From contig JASFAU010000015.1 in the NCBI GenBank assembly GCA_039704465.1, positions 620,001-684,000 of the forward strand: a stretch of DNA of 64,000 bases. Direction: 5' to 3'. Both the position numbers and the translations under genes were made by a program. Below, one piece after another: positions 35,157-46,704 of this stretch. The notes under the pieces are model-generated. The model searched no databases. It worked only from the letters and a program-made list of their open reading frames with translations, and was not told where the DNA came from. The number at the start of each line of letters is the position of its first letter. The first letter of the stretch is position 1. The DNA comes from Plasmodiophora brassicae (lineage: Eukaryota > Endomyxa > Phytomyxea > Plasmodiophorida > Plasmodiophoridae).

Positions 35157-38100
35157 TCAGCGCTGGGCGACGTCGGCGACGTTGCCGCCGCGCATCTGGC
35201 CGGTGGCGAACCGGACAAAGATCTGCTCGAGGTTCATCTGGGCGATCGAATAGAAGTCGATGCGCAGGCGGGCGCGCTCGCCCTGGAACAGGTGGAACAG
35301 GTCGGCCAGCTGCGCCGGCAGCGACGTGCGCGCCGCCCGGGGCACCTGCGCTCGGATGCGCGTGCGCACGCGCTCGACGACGACGACGCCCTGCAGGGGC
35401 CCGTCGCCGGCCTTGGCCCCGTCCTCGAGGAACGCCACGACGCCGTCGGCGGCCTTCGAGCTGATCTCGACGGAGAGGAACGCGCAGAACTGGGCCGACA
35501 GCGACGCCGGCGTGCCGACGGCGCGCAGGCGCCCGTTGATGGCGATGCCGACCCGGGTGGCCAGCGCCTCCGCCTCCTCCATGACATGCGTCGACAGGAT
35601 CAGGGCGGCACCGCGCCGGCGCGCCGCCTTCAGCGCCTGCCACGTGACGCGACGCGACGCCGGATCCAGGCCCGTCGACGGTTCGTCGAGCAGCAGGACG
35701 CCCGGGTCGCCCGACAGCGCCAGCGCCAGCGAGATCTTGCGGCGCCCTCCCCCCGACCTGCACGACGCGACAACGCGCACACACACCCAGGGGCACCGGC
35801 TCAGGCCATGTCGATGTCGTCGTACAGGCGCGCGCGCGCGTTCCTTACAGTTGGGCGCTGGGTCGGTGGTGTAGGGCGGGCTCGAGGCCGACGGCGTCGA
35901 GGCGGTCGAGTTCGGGTCGCAGGGGGAGGCCGCGGAGGCGCGCCGACAGCACCAGGTGCTCCGAGGCGCTCATCTCCGGGAACAGGGCGTCGAACTGCGG
36001 GCAGTACCCGACCAGGCCGCTGGCGTACAGGCGGCGGAAGTCGTCGGGCGTCGCGCACGCCTGGGCGCCCAGGTGCACGCGCCCGGACGTGGCCGGCTCC
36101 TCGCCCGTCAGCACCCGCATCGTCGTCGTCTTGCCGGCGCCGTTCGGCCCCAGCAGGACGAACAGCTCCGATCTGGCCACCGCGATGCTCATCTGGTCCA
36201 GGACGCGCCGCCCGTTGAACTCCTTGACGAGGCGCAGGGCCCGGATGCCACCGGCCGCGTCGCCGCCGTCGGCCGCGCGAACGTGCTCCCCGCGCACGTT
36301 CTCGTCGTCGTCGTCGTCGTCGTCGCCGTTCGTCGGCACGGTCGTCGTCGTCGGCGGCGCCAGGGGCGGCGCCCGCGTCTGGAACAGGACGACGGCGGTC
36401 GACAGCAGGGCGACGGCGGCCAGCACCAGGACCTGGGTCAGCACGCCCGTACCCGGATCTGCCGAGAACGTGTCCGACCAGCGGATGGGGCGCGCGCCGA
36501 CCGCGCTCGACAGGGTCAGCAGGCGCTGGATGCCCGTCTGGTAGGCGATGGACGGGATGACGGTGAGGACGTTGCCCATCGTGGCCGACGCCGCCCGCGT
36601 CGTGCTGTCGCTGCTGACGCTGAGCACCCAGATCAGGATGAACGGGACGATCGAGACGACGTTCCAGATCAGGGGGAACACCTCGACGGCCTGGCGCTCC
36701 GACCTCATCAGCGGCAGGAGCATCAGGGAGAAGGGCAGGACGGCGCCGGCGTACAGGACGAGGAGCAGGACGAAGGCGAGCCAGCGGCCGCCGTCGCCGA
36801 CCAGGCGCGACCCGGTGGCGAACGCCAGGACCAGGGCCAGGCCCGCCACGAATGGGAACACGACCAGCAGGCGCTGCAGGGCGAACGACAGCAGCTGGAC
36901 GCGCCACGACACGCCCATCAGGCGCAGCTGCGTGCTGAGGTGCCGGTGCCGCCAGACGGCCGCCTGGATGCAGACGTAGGCAAACGCGGCAAACGCCATC
37001 GACGACAGCATCGGGATCAGCAGGGCGCCGACGTCGACGACGTAGCCCTGGCGGAACGGCAGCGGCGCGTTGCGAACGCGGACGGATCCGGCGCCCGCCA
37101 CCAGCGTCGCATTCGACAGGGCCGACAGCATCAGGGACGCGGCCGCCGGTAGGCTCGAGTTGTACAACAGGGCGCCCGTGGCCGGGTCGTACCCGCCGGC
37201 GCGGTACGCGGCCGACGACGACGACGCGGTCAAGGGCGGGCCGAGGGCGCCGCCGTCGATGCCGGAGACGGCGACGCGGGCGGGCGATCCGACGTAGGCG
37301 GGTGCCAGGACGCCCGGCAGCAGGTCGAGCGGCGCCGGCGACTGTGCCGCGTTGCCGCTGTACTGGCCGCCGACGACGAACGCAACGACGAGGATGATGG
37401 CCGGGAAGGCGAACGAGAAGAACATGGCGCGGCGGTTGCGCCTCTGCAGGGTGACCTGCAGGCGCACCAGCGTTCGCAAGCGGGACACGGCCGATGGAGG
37501 CCGGCGCCGTTCCTCCTGCTGCTGCGGCGACGGCGGCGGCGGCGACGGCGGCGGCGGCGACGACGACGACAACTGCTGCTGATCCCCGACGGGGACGACA
37601 ACAGCGTCGGCGGGCGCATCACGAATACGAACGGGGCCGGTGGACACGGCGATGGCAGCAGCAGCCAGCTGGGGGGCGCCAACCGGAGGGTTCTCCGACG
37701 ACGTCGACTCGCGGGCCGTGCTGAGGAACACGTCCTCCAGCGATGTCAGCTGCAGGGACACGTCCGACGACACGTCGTCCAGGGCGCGCAGCAACGTGGC
37801 GAACCGGGGTTCGTCGCCGAGCGCGAGCGCGTAGGCGGAGGCGTCCGCCGGCGACTCGCCCGTCGTCGGCGACGTCGTCGCGGTGGCGTTCGGCAGGACC
37901 GAGGCGACGACCCTGGCGACGTCGTCGTGCGTGCGGCCCGGTGACGGGACGGCGGTCAGCGTGTAGCCGACGCCGAGCGCGTTCTTCAGGAACAGCGGGG
38001 ACCCTTGCGCGATCCGGCGCCCGCGACGCACGATGGCGATGCGGTCGCTGAGCAGGTCGGCCTCGTCCATGAAGTGCGTCGTCAGGACGACGGTGGTGCC

Positions 38101-40326
38101 CTGGCGACGCACCGCCAGGATCATGTCCCAGACGCTGCGACGGCTGACTGGGTCCATCCCCCTGCACGAACGCACGTATCAATCCACACACGTCTGCTGC
38201 CAGGCTGGTTGCAAGGAGTCGGTGCCCACTGTACGCGGTCGGTTCGTCGAGGAAGACCAGCTCGGGGCGGCCCAGCAGCGCCATGGCTAGGGTGACCTTG
38301 CGTTTCATGCCGCCGCTGAAGTCGCCAGCGGGGCGGTCGGCGTGGCCCGCCAGGCCGCACTGCCCCAGGACCGCCTCCACGTCGTCGGCCGACGCGCCCT
38401 TCAGGGCGGCGAACAGCGTCAGATGCTGGCGAGCGGTCAGGACGTCGTAGATGACGTCGCGCTGCGGGCAGACGCCGATCCGCGTGCCGCACTGGTCGCC
38501 GCGCTCGAACGTGGCCCCGTCGGCGAACGTGAACGTGATCGCGCCGGACGACGGCGCCAGCTCGCCCGAGATCGCAGACATGGTCGTCGTCTTGCCCGCG
38601 CCGTTGTGCCCCAGCACGGTGAACACTTCGCCGCGGTTGATTCGCAGCGACAGGCCGTCGACGGCCCGGAACGCCTTGCTGGGCGGGCCGAACCCGACGA
38701 CCAGGTCGCGCACGTCGACGATGGCGCTGAAGTCGGTGGGCGGGTCCTCGATATTCACTGCGGCCGCCGCCTGCTCGGCAGCGGGTGAGGGCGGCAAGCG
38801 AGTCGCCCGTTGCGGTTGCTGCAGGCGGTAGAAGGCGATGGTGAACAGCACCACGACGCTGCAGGCCTGAGCAATGACAATGTAACCAAAGGGGGACTGC
38901 GGCAGGACGTTGTCTGTAGTGATGCCGAGGGCCAGGCCCTGGTAATCGTACTGGTTGATGATGTCGCCGCCCGTGAAGCTGGCGAACCAGGGGAACAGGG
39001 ACAGGACGACCAGAACGGCGCTGGGCGCACCCGTGATCGCCACGGGAACGTAGCAGGCGCCCGAAGTCAGCACGCACGCCAGACCGACCGACGTGATGCT
39101 GTCGGTCTTGTCGATGGCGGACGCGGCCAGCATGGCCAGTGCCACCAGGCCCAGCATGAACAGGTACATCCAGATGAAGACCAGGCCGAACGACGAATAG
39201 TAGGCCGTGCGCACCAGGTACAGGATGCCGGCCAAGGCCAGGGAGATCGCCAGGGACTGCATCGAGAAATAGACGGCCCAGTGCGCCCAGTACGCCGACC
39301 GGGATACGCCCATGAGCAGGTATCCGCGCGTGATCTCCTGCTCCTTCTCGAATACCATGCGAACGGTGATGGTCTGCGGGATGATCGATCAACACCACAG
39401 AACAGGCAGTCAGTACTCGTCGATACAGAGATACAGGTCCACAATTCGTCCACCGTACATTGAAATAGAACATGATGCCGATGTTGAGGCACCATCCTGT
39501 CAGCCAGCGCAGGATCCAGGTGACGGACGCGCCCGTCGATACCACTATCGGTAATCGCTGCGTGGCGTGGACGTTGGCCCCACCAAGGCTCTTATCCACC
39601 ATGGCCTGCAGCGTCAGGAACCCGCTGGCGAAGTACTTGCCTGACGATACGGATCTGATCAGCGGATGGCACGATATGCGATCTCCAGCGGCACTGCATA
39701 ATTCGCCTACCGTACGAGCCTGGCAGGGCGTACTGGTTACTGTTCCGGACGACGGCCTGCAGGTCGGACGATGTATCGGGAGCGTACGTGCCGTTCAAGC
39801 GAATGGAATAGTGCCAGTTCGGACCCGTATTATGGATAACGACGCCAGCCCAGAATGTGCCTGGCACGGCGTTGCTGTACGCATCCATCATGTCGTTCTC
39901 GCTGGCGAAGGCGCGAACTTCGGAGGTCGGGAAACCGCTTCCGTTCAGGAAAGCCGTCAAAGCCTGCGACGGCGCCGGTGCCCACCACAGTCGTGGTCCA
40001 GGATTCGTACTCCAGTAGAACGGTTGCCAGTCGGCGCTATACTGCATACTGATTGGCGGTGGGTATACATTGCCAAGGAATGCTTGGTAGGGAGGCAACG
40101 TGGATACGTTGAAGACGGTGGGGGCAGCGTTTGGATCGGCTCGTGGCGTGATCGTGTTGCCGAGATTTGGAGTGTTGAATAGGAAGACGAGGAGGCACGG
40201 GAAGACGAGCTCCATGACGCCTCTGCGGCCGGCAAGCCAAAACAGCTGGCGCTGCTTCCCGACCAATAGGCGGACCTGATGTGCCCACTGTGGGCGGACG
40301 ACGACGCCATCGTTGCCGAACGACAT
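35157..40326 (-). CDS. full-length ABCA-type ABC transporter
   Basis: Five exons (40326-39711, 39640-39459, 39373-38235, 38161-35849, 35757-35157) splice at GT-AG sites to 1616 residues without a stop. Layout TMD1-NBD1-TMD2-NBD2. N-terminal helix ELVFPCLLVFLFN; large extracellular loop; MVFEKEQEITRGYLLMGV (ABCA-type). NBD1: Walker A GHNGAGKTTT near residue 520, signature FSGGMKRK, Walker B VFLDEPTAGMDP across the third intron, TTHFMDEAD. NBD2: GPNGAGKTTT near residue 1317, signature SGGGRRKIS across the last intron, LLLDEPSTGLDP, STHVMEEAE. A poly-Asp linker precedes NBD2. ABCA proteins move lipids. The start codon is 70 bp from retroelement E1. Confidence 0.93.
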
Positions 40327-40396
40327 ATTCTGTCCCTCGATGCTCGTTACAGTTGTTGTTGTCTCGCTTCCACTTTGACCTTCCGGGGCTCCTCTA
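40327..40396 (-). promoter_or_regulatory. remaining ABCA upstream segment cut off by a retroelement
   Basis: Only 70 bp separate the ABCA start codon from the 5' LTR of E1, including the TSD copy CTCTA at 40392-40396. The normal upstream region now lies beyond 46,232. Confidence 0.6.
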
Positions 40397-40530
40397 TGTT
40401 ATGGCACGGCCGCGACGGGGGTCGCGCAGCCGCGCAGTTTGAATAAACGTCCACGGCAACCGACGGCTTCGGCAGTCGGTTAATTCCGTGTTGTGGAGAC
40501 AATAGTCGTCCGTCGTGTCGTCTCCTGACA
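40397..40530 (+). repeat. E1 5' LTR
   Basis: 134 bp, TG...CA. Contains AATAAA at 40442-40447 and a hairpin with arms AACCGAC (40458-40464) and GTCGGTT (40475-40481). Confidence 0.95.
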
Positions 40531-40532
40531 TC

Positions 40533-40541
40533 TTAACCGAC
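40533..40541 (+). other. E1 putative self-priming primer-binding site
   Basis: TTAACCGAC, three bases into the internal region, is the exact reverse complement of GTCGGTTAA at 40475-40483 in the LTR. It does not resemble the usual TGG-start complement of a tRNA 3' end. A second TTAACCG follows at 40543-40549. Confidence 0.6.
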
Positions 40542-40553
40542 CTTAACCGTTCG

Positions 40554-40656
40554 TCACCGTCTGTCGTCGCATCGTCTGTCGCTGTCTGTCGTCACCGTCT
40601 GTCGTCGCATCGTCTGTCGCCGTCTGTCGTCACCGTCTGTCGTCGCATCGTCTCTC
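40554..40656 (+). repeat. E1 leader tandem repeat
   Basis: Nearly three copies of a 38-bp unit beginning TCACCGTCTGTCGTCGCATC, starting at 40554, 40592 and 40630, between the primer site and the first ORF. Confidence 0.85.
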
Positions 40657-40711
40657 GATCGTCTACCTTCGGCCTGTCCGCCCCCTTCGTTCTTCGCTCG
40701 TGTACGTCTCG

Positions 40712-40969
40712 ATGACGGTCACGCGCTCCGGCTCGACGGGCTCGACGGCTGACGAAGCCAAGTGCCCAACGACGCCTCCCTCTCCCATCGACCCAACGAC
40801 CTTGGCCGATGTGGACGCCGCCGATCGCGCCCTCGCGGGTGCCTTACGGGCCTTCCAGATCCAACAGGATGCGTTCTTCACGGAAATGCGGGCTCGCGCT
40901 GAGGAGCAGCTGAAGATCTTTACCAACGCGCTTGCCAGTCCACACACTCTACGCCGCCTACGCCCATGA
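40712..40969 (+). CDS. E1 small leader ORF, 85 codons
   Basis: Starts ATGACGGTCACG. Residues 30-80 ([38 protein letters not shown]) look like an amphipathic helix, similar in position and character to the N-terminal coiled part of the gag of E2. Its stop overlaps the gag ATG as ATGA at 40966-40969, so it may be a coupled ORF or the frame-broken N-terminus of gag. Confidence 0.5.
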   Translation: MTVTRSGSTGSTADEAKCPTTPPSPIDPTTLADVDAADRALAGALRAFQIQQDAFFTEMRARAEEQLKIFTNALASPHTLRRLRP

Positions 40970-41700
40970 CCGATCCCTCGGCAACATCTGCTGAGCCGTC
41001 GTCACATGGCAACGATCCTGTTGTCACGACGACTAAGGTGTCGTTGAGCGAATTTTCCGGCAATTCCGACGACCTGCCGGCGAGCGAGTGGCTGGCGCTA
41101 TTCGCTAGCATTGCCCGCGTCGATCTCTCGTCGACCCAGCCACTGTCAGCGGGCGCTCGTGCGCTCCTGGCTAGCTGCCTGAAGGGCGAAGCGCGTTTCG
41201 TTTTTCGTCAACTGGATGCGACCGCCTCCCCAGCCGCGTTCGCCGCGCTGCTCCGGTTTAATTTTCCAGAACCGGACGTCGAGACCCTCGAATCCCGGTT
41301 CGATGCCCTTCGTCAAACGGGACCGTTCGATGCTCATCTGCGTCGGTTCATGTACCTGTACAACGCCGTACAGTCGGCCTCGAAGGGCGAGTACAGTCTC
41401 CCGTCAAAGCGCCTGGCGACGAAGTTCCGCAAGTCGCTCGCCCCAGAGCTTTCGACCGAGCTCTTCAAGCTCAATCCGCCGACATTCGACGCCATGGTCA
41501 AAGAGGCAGCGCGCCTGGCCCCCCTCTATGCCCCGGCACACGCGCTCCTAGCTACGGATGCCTCGCCGACCACTCGGACCAAGCTAACGCCGGAGGAGCG
41601 CGAGCGCTGCAAACGGCAAGGATTGTGCATGTATTGCCGGCAGCCCGGCCATATGGTCGCAACATGCCCACATCGTCCGCCGGGAAATGGTCAAGGGTGA
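40966..41700 (+). CDS. gag: E1 gag
   Basis: 244 residues: capsid-like region ([77 protein letters not shown]) and one CCHC zinc knuckle [14 protein letters not shown] near the C-terminus. It encodes the particle shell and RNA binding. It ends at a TGA (41698-41700) inside a predicted stem-loop just after a GGGAAAT frameshift heptamer. Confidence 0.92.
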   Translation: MTDPSATSAEPSSHGNDPVVTTTKVSLSEFSGNSDDLPASEWLALFASIARVDLSSTQPLSAGARALLASCLKGEARFVFRQLDATASPAAFAALLRFNFPEPDVETLESRFDALRQTGPFDAHLRRFMYLYNAVQSASKGEYSLPSKRLATKFRKSLAPELSTELFKLNPPTFDAMVKEAARLAPLYAPAHALLATDASPTTRTKLTPEERERCKRQGLCMYCRQPGHMVATCPHRPPGNGQG

Positions 41701-41726
41701 CTGCTCCCGGGTTGGCAGCTCACCCT
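41682..41726 (+). promoter_or_regulatory. E1 -1 programmed frameshift signal
   Basis: Slippery heptamer GGGAAAT at 41682-41688, phased G GGA AAT in the gag frame. After a 5-nt spacer, AGGGTGACTGC can pair with GCAGCTCACCCT (stem of 11 bp with one bulge). Slipping back one base enters the protease frame ([12 protein letters not shown]). The same arrangement is present in E2. Confidence 0.8.
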
Positions 41727-44700
41727 CTCTCGATACACGAATGTTCTTCGTCCTCGCAACCCGACACTGTCCTCGTCACTGCTCTTTGTTTCGCAACTGT
41801 TCATTCATCTCATCATTTATTCGTTCCGTTTCAATCCACGGGCGATCGCCCGTGGGCGACGACGGCCCTTTTGGACTGTGGAGCGACATCTTCCTTCGTC
41901 GACGCCGGTTTCGCCCGCCGCTATGGCCTGCCACTCCGCGCCCAAAGCACAACCGATTCCAGTCAAGGTTGTTGACGGCCGTCACCTGCCACCGATCACA
42001 TTGGAGACGGCGCCATTGCCGTGTTCCGTCAACGGGGCCTTCCACGACACAATTGTCCTCAACGTTATTGACGCTCCGAGTCACCGTATAATCCTGGGAC
42101 TGCCCTGGCTCGAACAGCACAATCCGGATATCGACTGGCTTCGTCGCACCGTACGCGAACGCATTACTCGGGGATCACCGCGTTTGTGGCTCGATGCTCG
42201 GGCCGGTGGGAACCCCACCGGCTCTGCCGACACGGTTGCCTGCTCTGCTGACACGGTCGCCCTTTCTGATGCCACAGTCGCCTGCTCTCCTGACACGGCC
42301 GTCTGCTCTCCTGACACGGCCGCGTTATTATGCTGCGCCGAGGGGTTGCCCGTCGAACCCGGCCCGCTTCCGAGCGCACCGCCTTTGGACATTGATCACT
42401 TCGTCGCCTCGTCGTCTCCCGTTACTGCCCAGCCGTTACCACCGGTGGGTGCTTCTCTGGTCGCCGTCGACGTTCCGGAACTAGTGCAGCCTGCGCCTGC
42501 TACTGACCAGCCATTAGTGCCGGTGGCTGCTTCTCTGGTCGACGGTCCGGAACTCGTGCCGCCCGTGTCTGCCGCTGGTCGACCAGAGAATTCCGCCGCA
42601 CCGCCTGAGTCGGCGACCGCAGCTGCCGCCACTGTTCCGCCACCGCTTCCGCCTCTTTCGTGCTTGGCACCGGCCCCCTCTTGTTCAGAACATCCCTCGG
42701 TTTCGCCGGCACGTCGCCGCGCGGGTCGACGCGCCCCTTTCGCCTGCTCAGGGCGCAGCAGTCCACACGGGTCACTCGCCTCCCAGCTGTGTGCGCTCGT
42801 GGGGCTGGTCGCCCTCCTGGTATTGATTGCCAACAGCTCCGCCCCGAGACGTGCGCCTTCCATGCTTCCGGATCCCTGCGTCATCGACAACGCCTTGCTG
42901 ACTTCCGTGCCACAGGCCTCCACGTCGTCGTCGGTTGGAACGGATCCGTCGACTACGGAGCCGCCAGGCGAACCTGTGGAGCCGCTCTCCATCGCGTTTG
43001 TTTCCGCCGAACCGTTCTTAGACGACGTGCAAGACGGCGCAGACTGCTATGCCATCCACTACACATGGTCACCGTCCGATTCCGCTGCCCACGCCGCGGA
43101 ACTACCGCCGCAATATCAGGAGTTTACTGACGTGTTCGATAAGGCGAACTCAACGACTCTTCCTGATCACCGATCGTTCGACTGTCCGATTGACCTGAAA
43201 CCTGGTGGCGACCCGCCGTATTGCCGTCTGTACGGGCTGTCACCCCGGGAACAAGAAGCCTTGAAGGAGTATCTCAGGATCAACCTGGAAGCTAATCTCA
43301 TTCGTCCATCCCGTTCATCGGCGGGCGCCCCAATTCTGTTCGTCAAGAAGAAGGACGGTAGTCTTCGCCTGTGCGTAGATTACCGTGGTCTAAACTCTGT
43401 TACTATCAAGAACCGATATCCGGTTCCACTTATCGACCAGCTCTTGATCCAGCTCGGCTCCGGAACAATCTTCACGAAAATCGACCTCCGCAGCGCCTAT
43501 AACCAAGTTCGGATCCGAGAAGGCGATGAGTGGAAGACGGCCTTCCGCACGCCGTACGGCTTGTTCGAGTACTTAGTCATGCCGTTTGGCTTAGCCAACG
43601 CGCCGGCCTCCTTCCAGTACTTCATGAACGAGACGTTCAAGGATTTCCTTGATGTATTTGTGGTAATCTACTTGGACGACATCCTGATCTACTCATCGAC
43701 TCCCGAGGACCATGAACGCCATGTCCGTCTCGTCCTACACCGACTCCGCACTGCTCAACTCCACGCTAAACTGGAGAAGTGCGTCTTCAATACGGACGAA
43801 GTGGAATTTTTAGGTTTCTTGGTGTCCTCCTCCGGGATACGGGTTGACCCCTCCAGGATCGATTGCATTCTCTCGTGGCAACAGCCGACCGACGTCCACG
43901 GGGTGCAGGTGTTTCTCGGGTTCGCTAACTTCTATCGCAAGTTCGTTCCCCACTTCGCAGAGCTGGCCTTACCGCTGACAAATCTCACGCGTGATAACGT
44001 GCCGTTTCGTTGGGATCAATCGGCAGACGCCGCATTCACGGCGCTCAAGGTTGCTTTCACGTCAGCCCCTGTCCTTGCTCATTTCGACCCAGATCGCCCG
44101 TGCGAAGTGGAAACGGATGCTTCCGATTTCGCGGTGGCAATGGTCTTGTCGCAGCGGGGCCCCGATGATGAACTTCACCCGTTGGCATTCTTCTCGCGCA
44201 AGCTCGCGCCTACTGATATCAATTTTCCTATCTACGACAAGGAACTTCTCGCGGTCGTCCAGACCTTCGAAAAGTGGCGTCAGTTCCTGGACTCATCGCG
44301 ACACCAGACCGTCATCCACAGCGATCATCGGAATCTGGAATACTTCACCAGCACTCACAAACTGAATCGTCGTCAAGTCCGATGGTCCCAACTGCTTAAC
44401 GAATTTGATTTCGTTATCCAACACCGACCAGGCCGTCTTCATCAAGGCGGACGCCCTGACTCGTCGCCCCGAATACGCGCCTTCTGATCAGGATGAGGTT
44501 GTGCTCCAGCAGTCACTCCTGCTCCTTCCAGCGTCGCGGCTCGGGCCAGGACCCCTACAGGAGGTCCAGATCAACGTGGCCGATACTACAACCGACGCAC
44601 TCCTCGATCGTATCCGCCGCAACCAAGCTTCCGACCCGTTTGTGTGCCGCACCCGTCAGCGACTTCATCGTCCGAGCGGCCGCCACTTTAGCGTCCGAGA

Positions 44701-46085
44701 CGACGTTCTATACCGTGGACATTCTGTGGTCGTCTCTGGCGATGACTGCAAACTGGACATTCTTCGCTCTTTCCACGATAATGTCACGGCGGGCCACCTC
44801 GGTATTCGGAAAACCGTGCAGTTAATTCGCCGCGAATTTTGGTGGCCGGGTTTGACCCCTTTCGTAGCCCGTTACGTGCTCTCCTGCGATACGTGTCGTC
44901 GGACTAAGACGGCTCGGCACAAGCCCTTCGGATTACTCATGCCACTCCCTCTGCCGACGACTCTTTGGCGGTCCATTTCCATGGACTTCGTGGTTAAGCT
45001 TCCCTGTTCGAACGGGTATGACTCCATCCTCGTCGTCGTTGACCGCCTCTCCAAGATGGCGCATTTTATTCCTTGCAACGAAACAATATCATCTGTTGAC
45101 CTTGCTGCCTTGTTTCTGGCAAATATCTTCCGCTTACATGGCCTCCCTGACGATATCGTGTCGGACCGAGGGCCTCAGTTCATCGCTAAGTTCTGGAAGC
45201 AACTTCTCATACGTCTCGGCGTGCAACGCAACCTGTCTTCTTCGCGGCACCCAGAATCCGATGGCCAAACCGAGCGGGTGAACCAAGTCATGGAACAGTA
45301 TCTCCGTGCGTACGTCAACTACTTACAAGACGACTGGCAGCCGCTCCTTGCCGTAGCTGAATTTTCGTACAACAATGCAGACCATACCGCGACAGGTATG
45401 TCACCGTTTTTCGCGAACTATGGCTACCACCCACGTGTGATGGACGTGCAACCTCGACCGTCTACCAGCGCCAATCCGACTGCCGACGAGCGCGCTGAGT
45501 CCTTGCAGAGGATTCGCAACTTCTTGACCCGTCAACTGACTCGAGCTTCTGCCGATTCCAAACGATTCGCCGACGCGAAGCGGCAAACGTCTCCGAAGTT
45601 TCAGGTGGGCGACTTAGTGATGCTACGTCGCGGGCTCCCTGAAAACTCTGCGACCCTGCGCGAAGCTCGACTACCAATTTTTAGGGCCATTCCCTATCAG
45701 CCAACTCGTCAATCCGGTTGCTTTTCAACTCGACCTTCCTGCCGAGTTCCGTATCCACAATGTATTTCATGTATCTCAACTCGAGCCTTACGTCGCCAAC
45801 CTTATCCCTGGTCGCACTCAACCTCCTCCTCCACCGATTCTTCTCGCGGATGACGATGCTCCCCTCTTCATCGTTCACGATGTCCTCGATTCTCGATATC
45901 GCCGTTCCCGATTGGAATATTTGATCGACTGGGAAGGGTACCCGCCTTCTGAACGCACGTGGGAACCCGCAGGAGAACTACACGGTACAGGTGGGCTCAA
46001 CGAATTGTTGGTTAACTTCCACGCTCGGTACCCAACCAAGCCGGGGCCGAAGTGGCGAAAGCCACCCCGCCGGCCGGCCCGATGA
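41701..46085 (+). pseudogene. pol: E1 pol (protease, RT, RNase H, integrase, chromodomain), frame-broken
   Basis: Protease ALLDCGATSSFVD near 41865-41900; RT with [18 protein letters not shown] and YLDDILIYS; RNase H with FDPDRPCEVETDASDFA and HSDHRNLEYF; integrase zinc finger HLGIRKT...CDTCRRTK and D,D,E catalytic residues (SMDFVVKL, SDRGPQF, ERVNQVME); chromodomain [19 protein letters not shown]; stop at 46083-46085. Frame shifts occur between 41900 and 41960, near 44450 and near 45631 (an extra G relative to the copy at 56172-57394). Homology runs on in the next frame after each, so each is a single small indel. Confidence 0.9.
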
Positions 46086-46098
46086 CAGGGGACTATAC

Positions 46099-46232
46099 TG
46101 TTATGGCACGGCCGCGACGGGGGTCGCGCAGCCGCGCAGTTTGAATAAACGTCCACGGCAACCGACGGCTTCGGCAGTCGGTTAATTCCGTGTTGTGGAG
46201 ACAATAGTCGTCCGTCGTGTCGTCTCCTGACA
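46099..46232 (+). repeat. E1 3' LTR
   Basis: Identical over 134 bp to the 5' LTR; preceded by a purine-rich ACAGGGGA tract and followed by CTCTA. Confidence 0.95.
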
Positions 46233-46237
46233 CTCTA

Positions 46238-46548
46238 GAGTCCCAAGGAACTGCTCGTGACTGTAAGGAGACCAGCGCAGCCGCCGCCGCCAGTCATAGT
46301 ACTCTTTACAAAATCGGATGCGCTCGTGGCACCAAGTCGGGCGCTCTCGATCTAATCACACAGGCCGCAAATTGATTGCGGGCTTGGATGCAGGTCCAGT
46401 TGGGAATTGACCACCAGGGTATGCCACTTGGTTGCACAAAACTTGAGCGTTTCTGCCCTCGAGCGTCCGGAGATCAGCGGGGCGCTCATCTGGACTCATA
46501 CCCTCGACCCTTTGTAGTAACGCGGCATTCTGAGCCCTAGCAACACAT
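46238..46548. other. spacer between E1 and E3
   Basis: About 310 bp. Probably the original ABCA upstream DNA. No gene recognised; E3's left TSD copy CACAT is at 46544-46548. Confidence 0.5.
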
Positions 46549-46694
46549 TGTGCTTTCGGTGCGCCGTCAGCGGTCCACACGACTGCTGACAAGCTGGACG
46601 CACGCTAGACGCCTTATAAGAGAACTGTTTATTCAAAGGTACAGTGGGACGATCCCATGCATACGGTCAGCTGAGCTACTACTTTTGTAGTACA
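46549..46694 (-). repeat. E3 3' LTR
   Basis: 146 bp, plus-strand ends TGTGCTTTCGG and TTTGTAGTACA. Contains CTTATAAG, a TATA-like element in minus orientation. Confidence 0.93.
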
Positions 46695-46704
46695 CTCCCC
46701 TGTT

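Larger units (their letters stand above)
40397..46232 (+). mobile_element. E1: complete Ty3-type chromodomain LTR retrotransposon
   Basis: 5836 bp bounded by identical 134-bp LTRs that begin TGTTATGG and end CTGACA, and flanked by a 5-bp target duplication CTCTA (40392-40396 and 46233-46237). Internal order: putative self-priming site, three 38-bp leader repeats, a small ORF, gag, protease, RT, RNase H, integrase, chromodomain, polypurine tract, LTR. The order RT-RNaseH-IN places it in Ty3 (Metaviridae). The coding region has at least three single-base frame breaks despite the identical LTRs. Confidence 0.95.

Noticed and set aside
36300..36330. GTCGTC repeat in the ABCA gene as an intron or instability locus
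   Set aside because: It is exonic and encodes the poly-Asp linker before NBD2; the frame is open through it.
35260..37300. Long plus-strand frames across the ABCA gene
   Set aside because: Arg/Gly-rich shadow frames of a GC-rich coding strand; the minus-strand ABCA protein is complete.
38162..38234. A GC-AG intron or a missing residue in the ABCA Walker B region
   Set aside because: Counting the G-run at the acceptor shows that a normal GT-AG splice restores DEPTAGMDP exactly.
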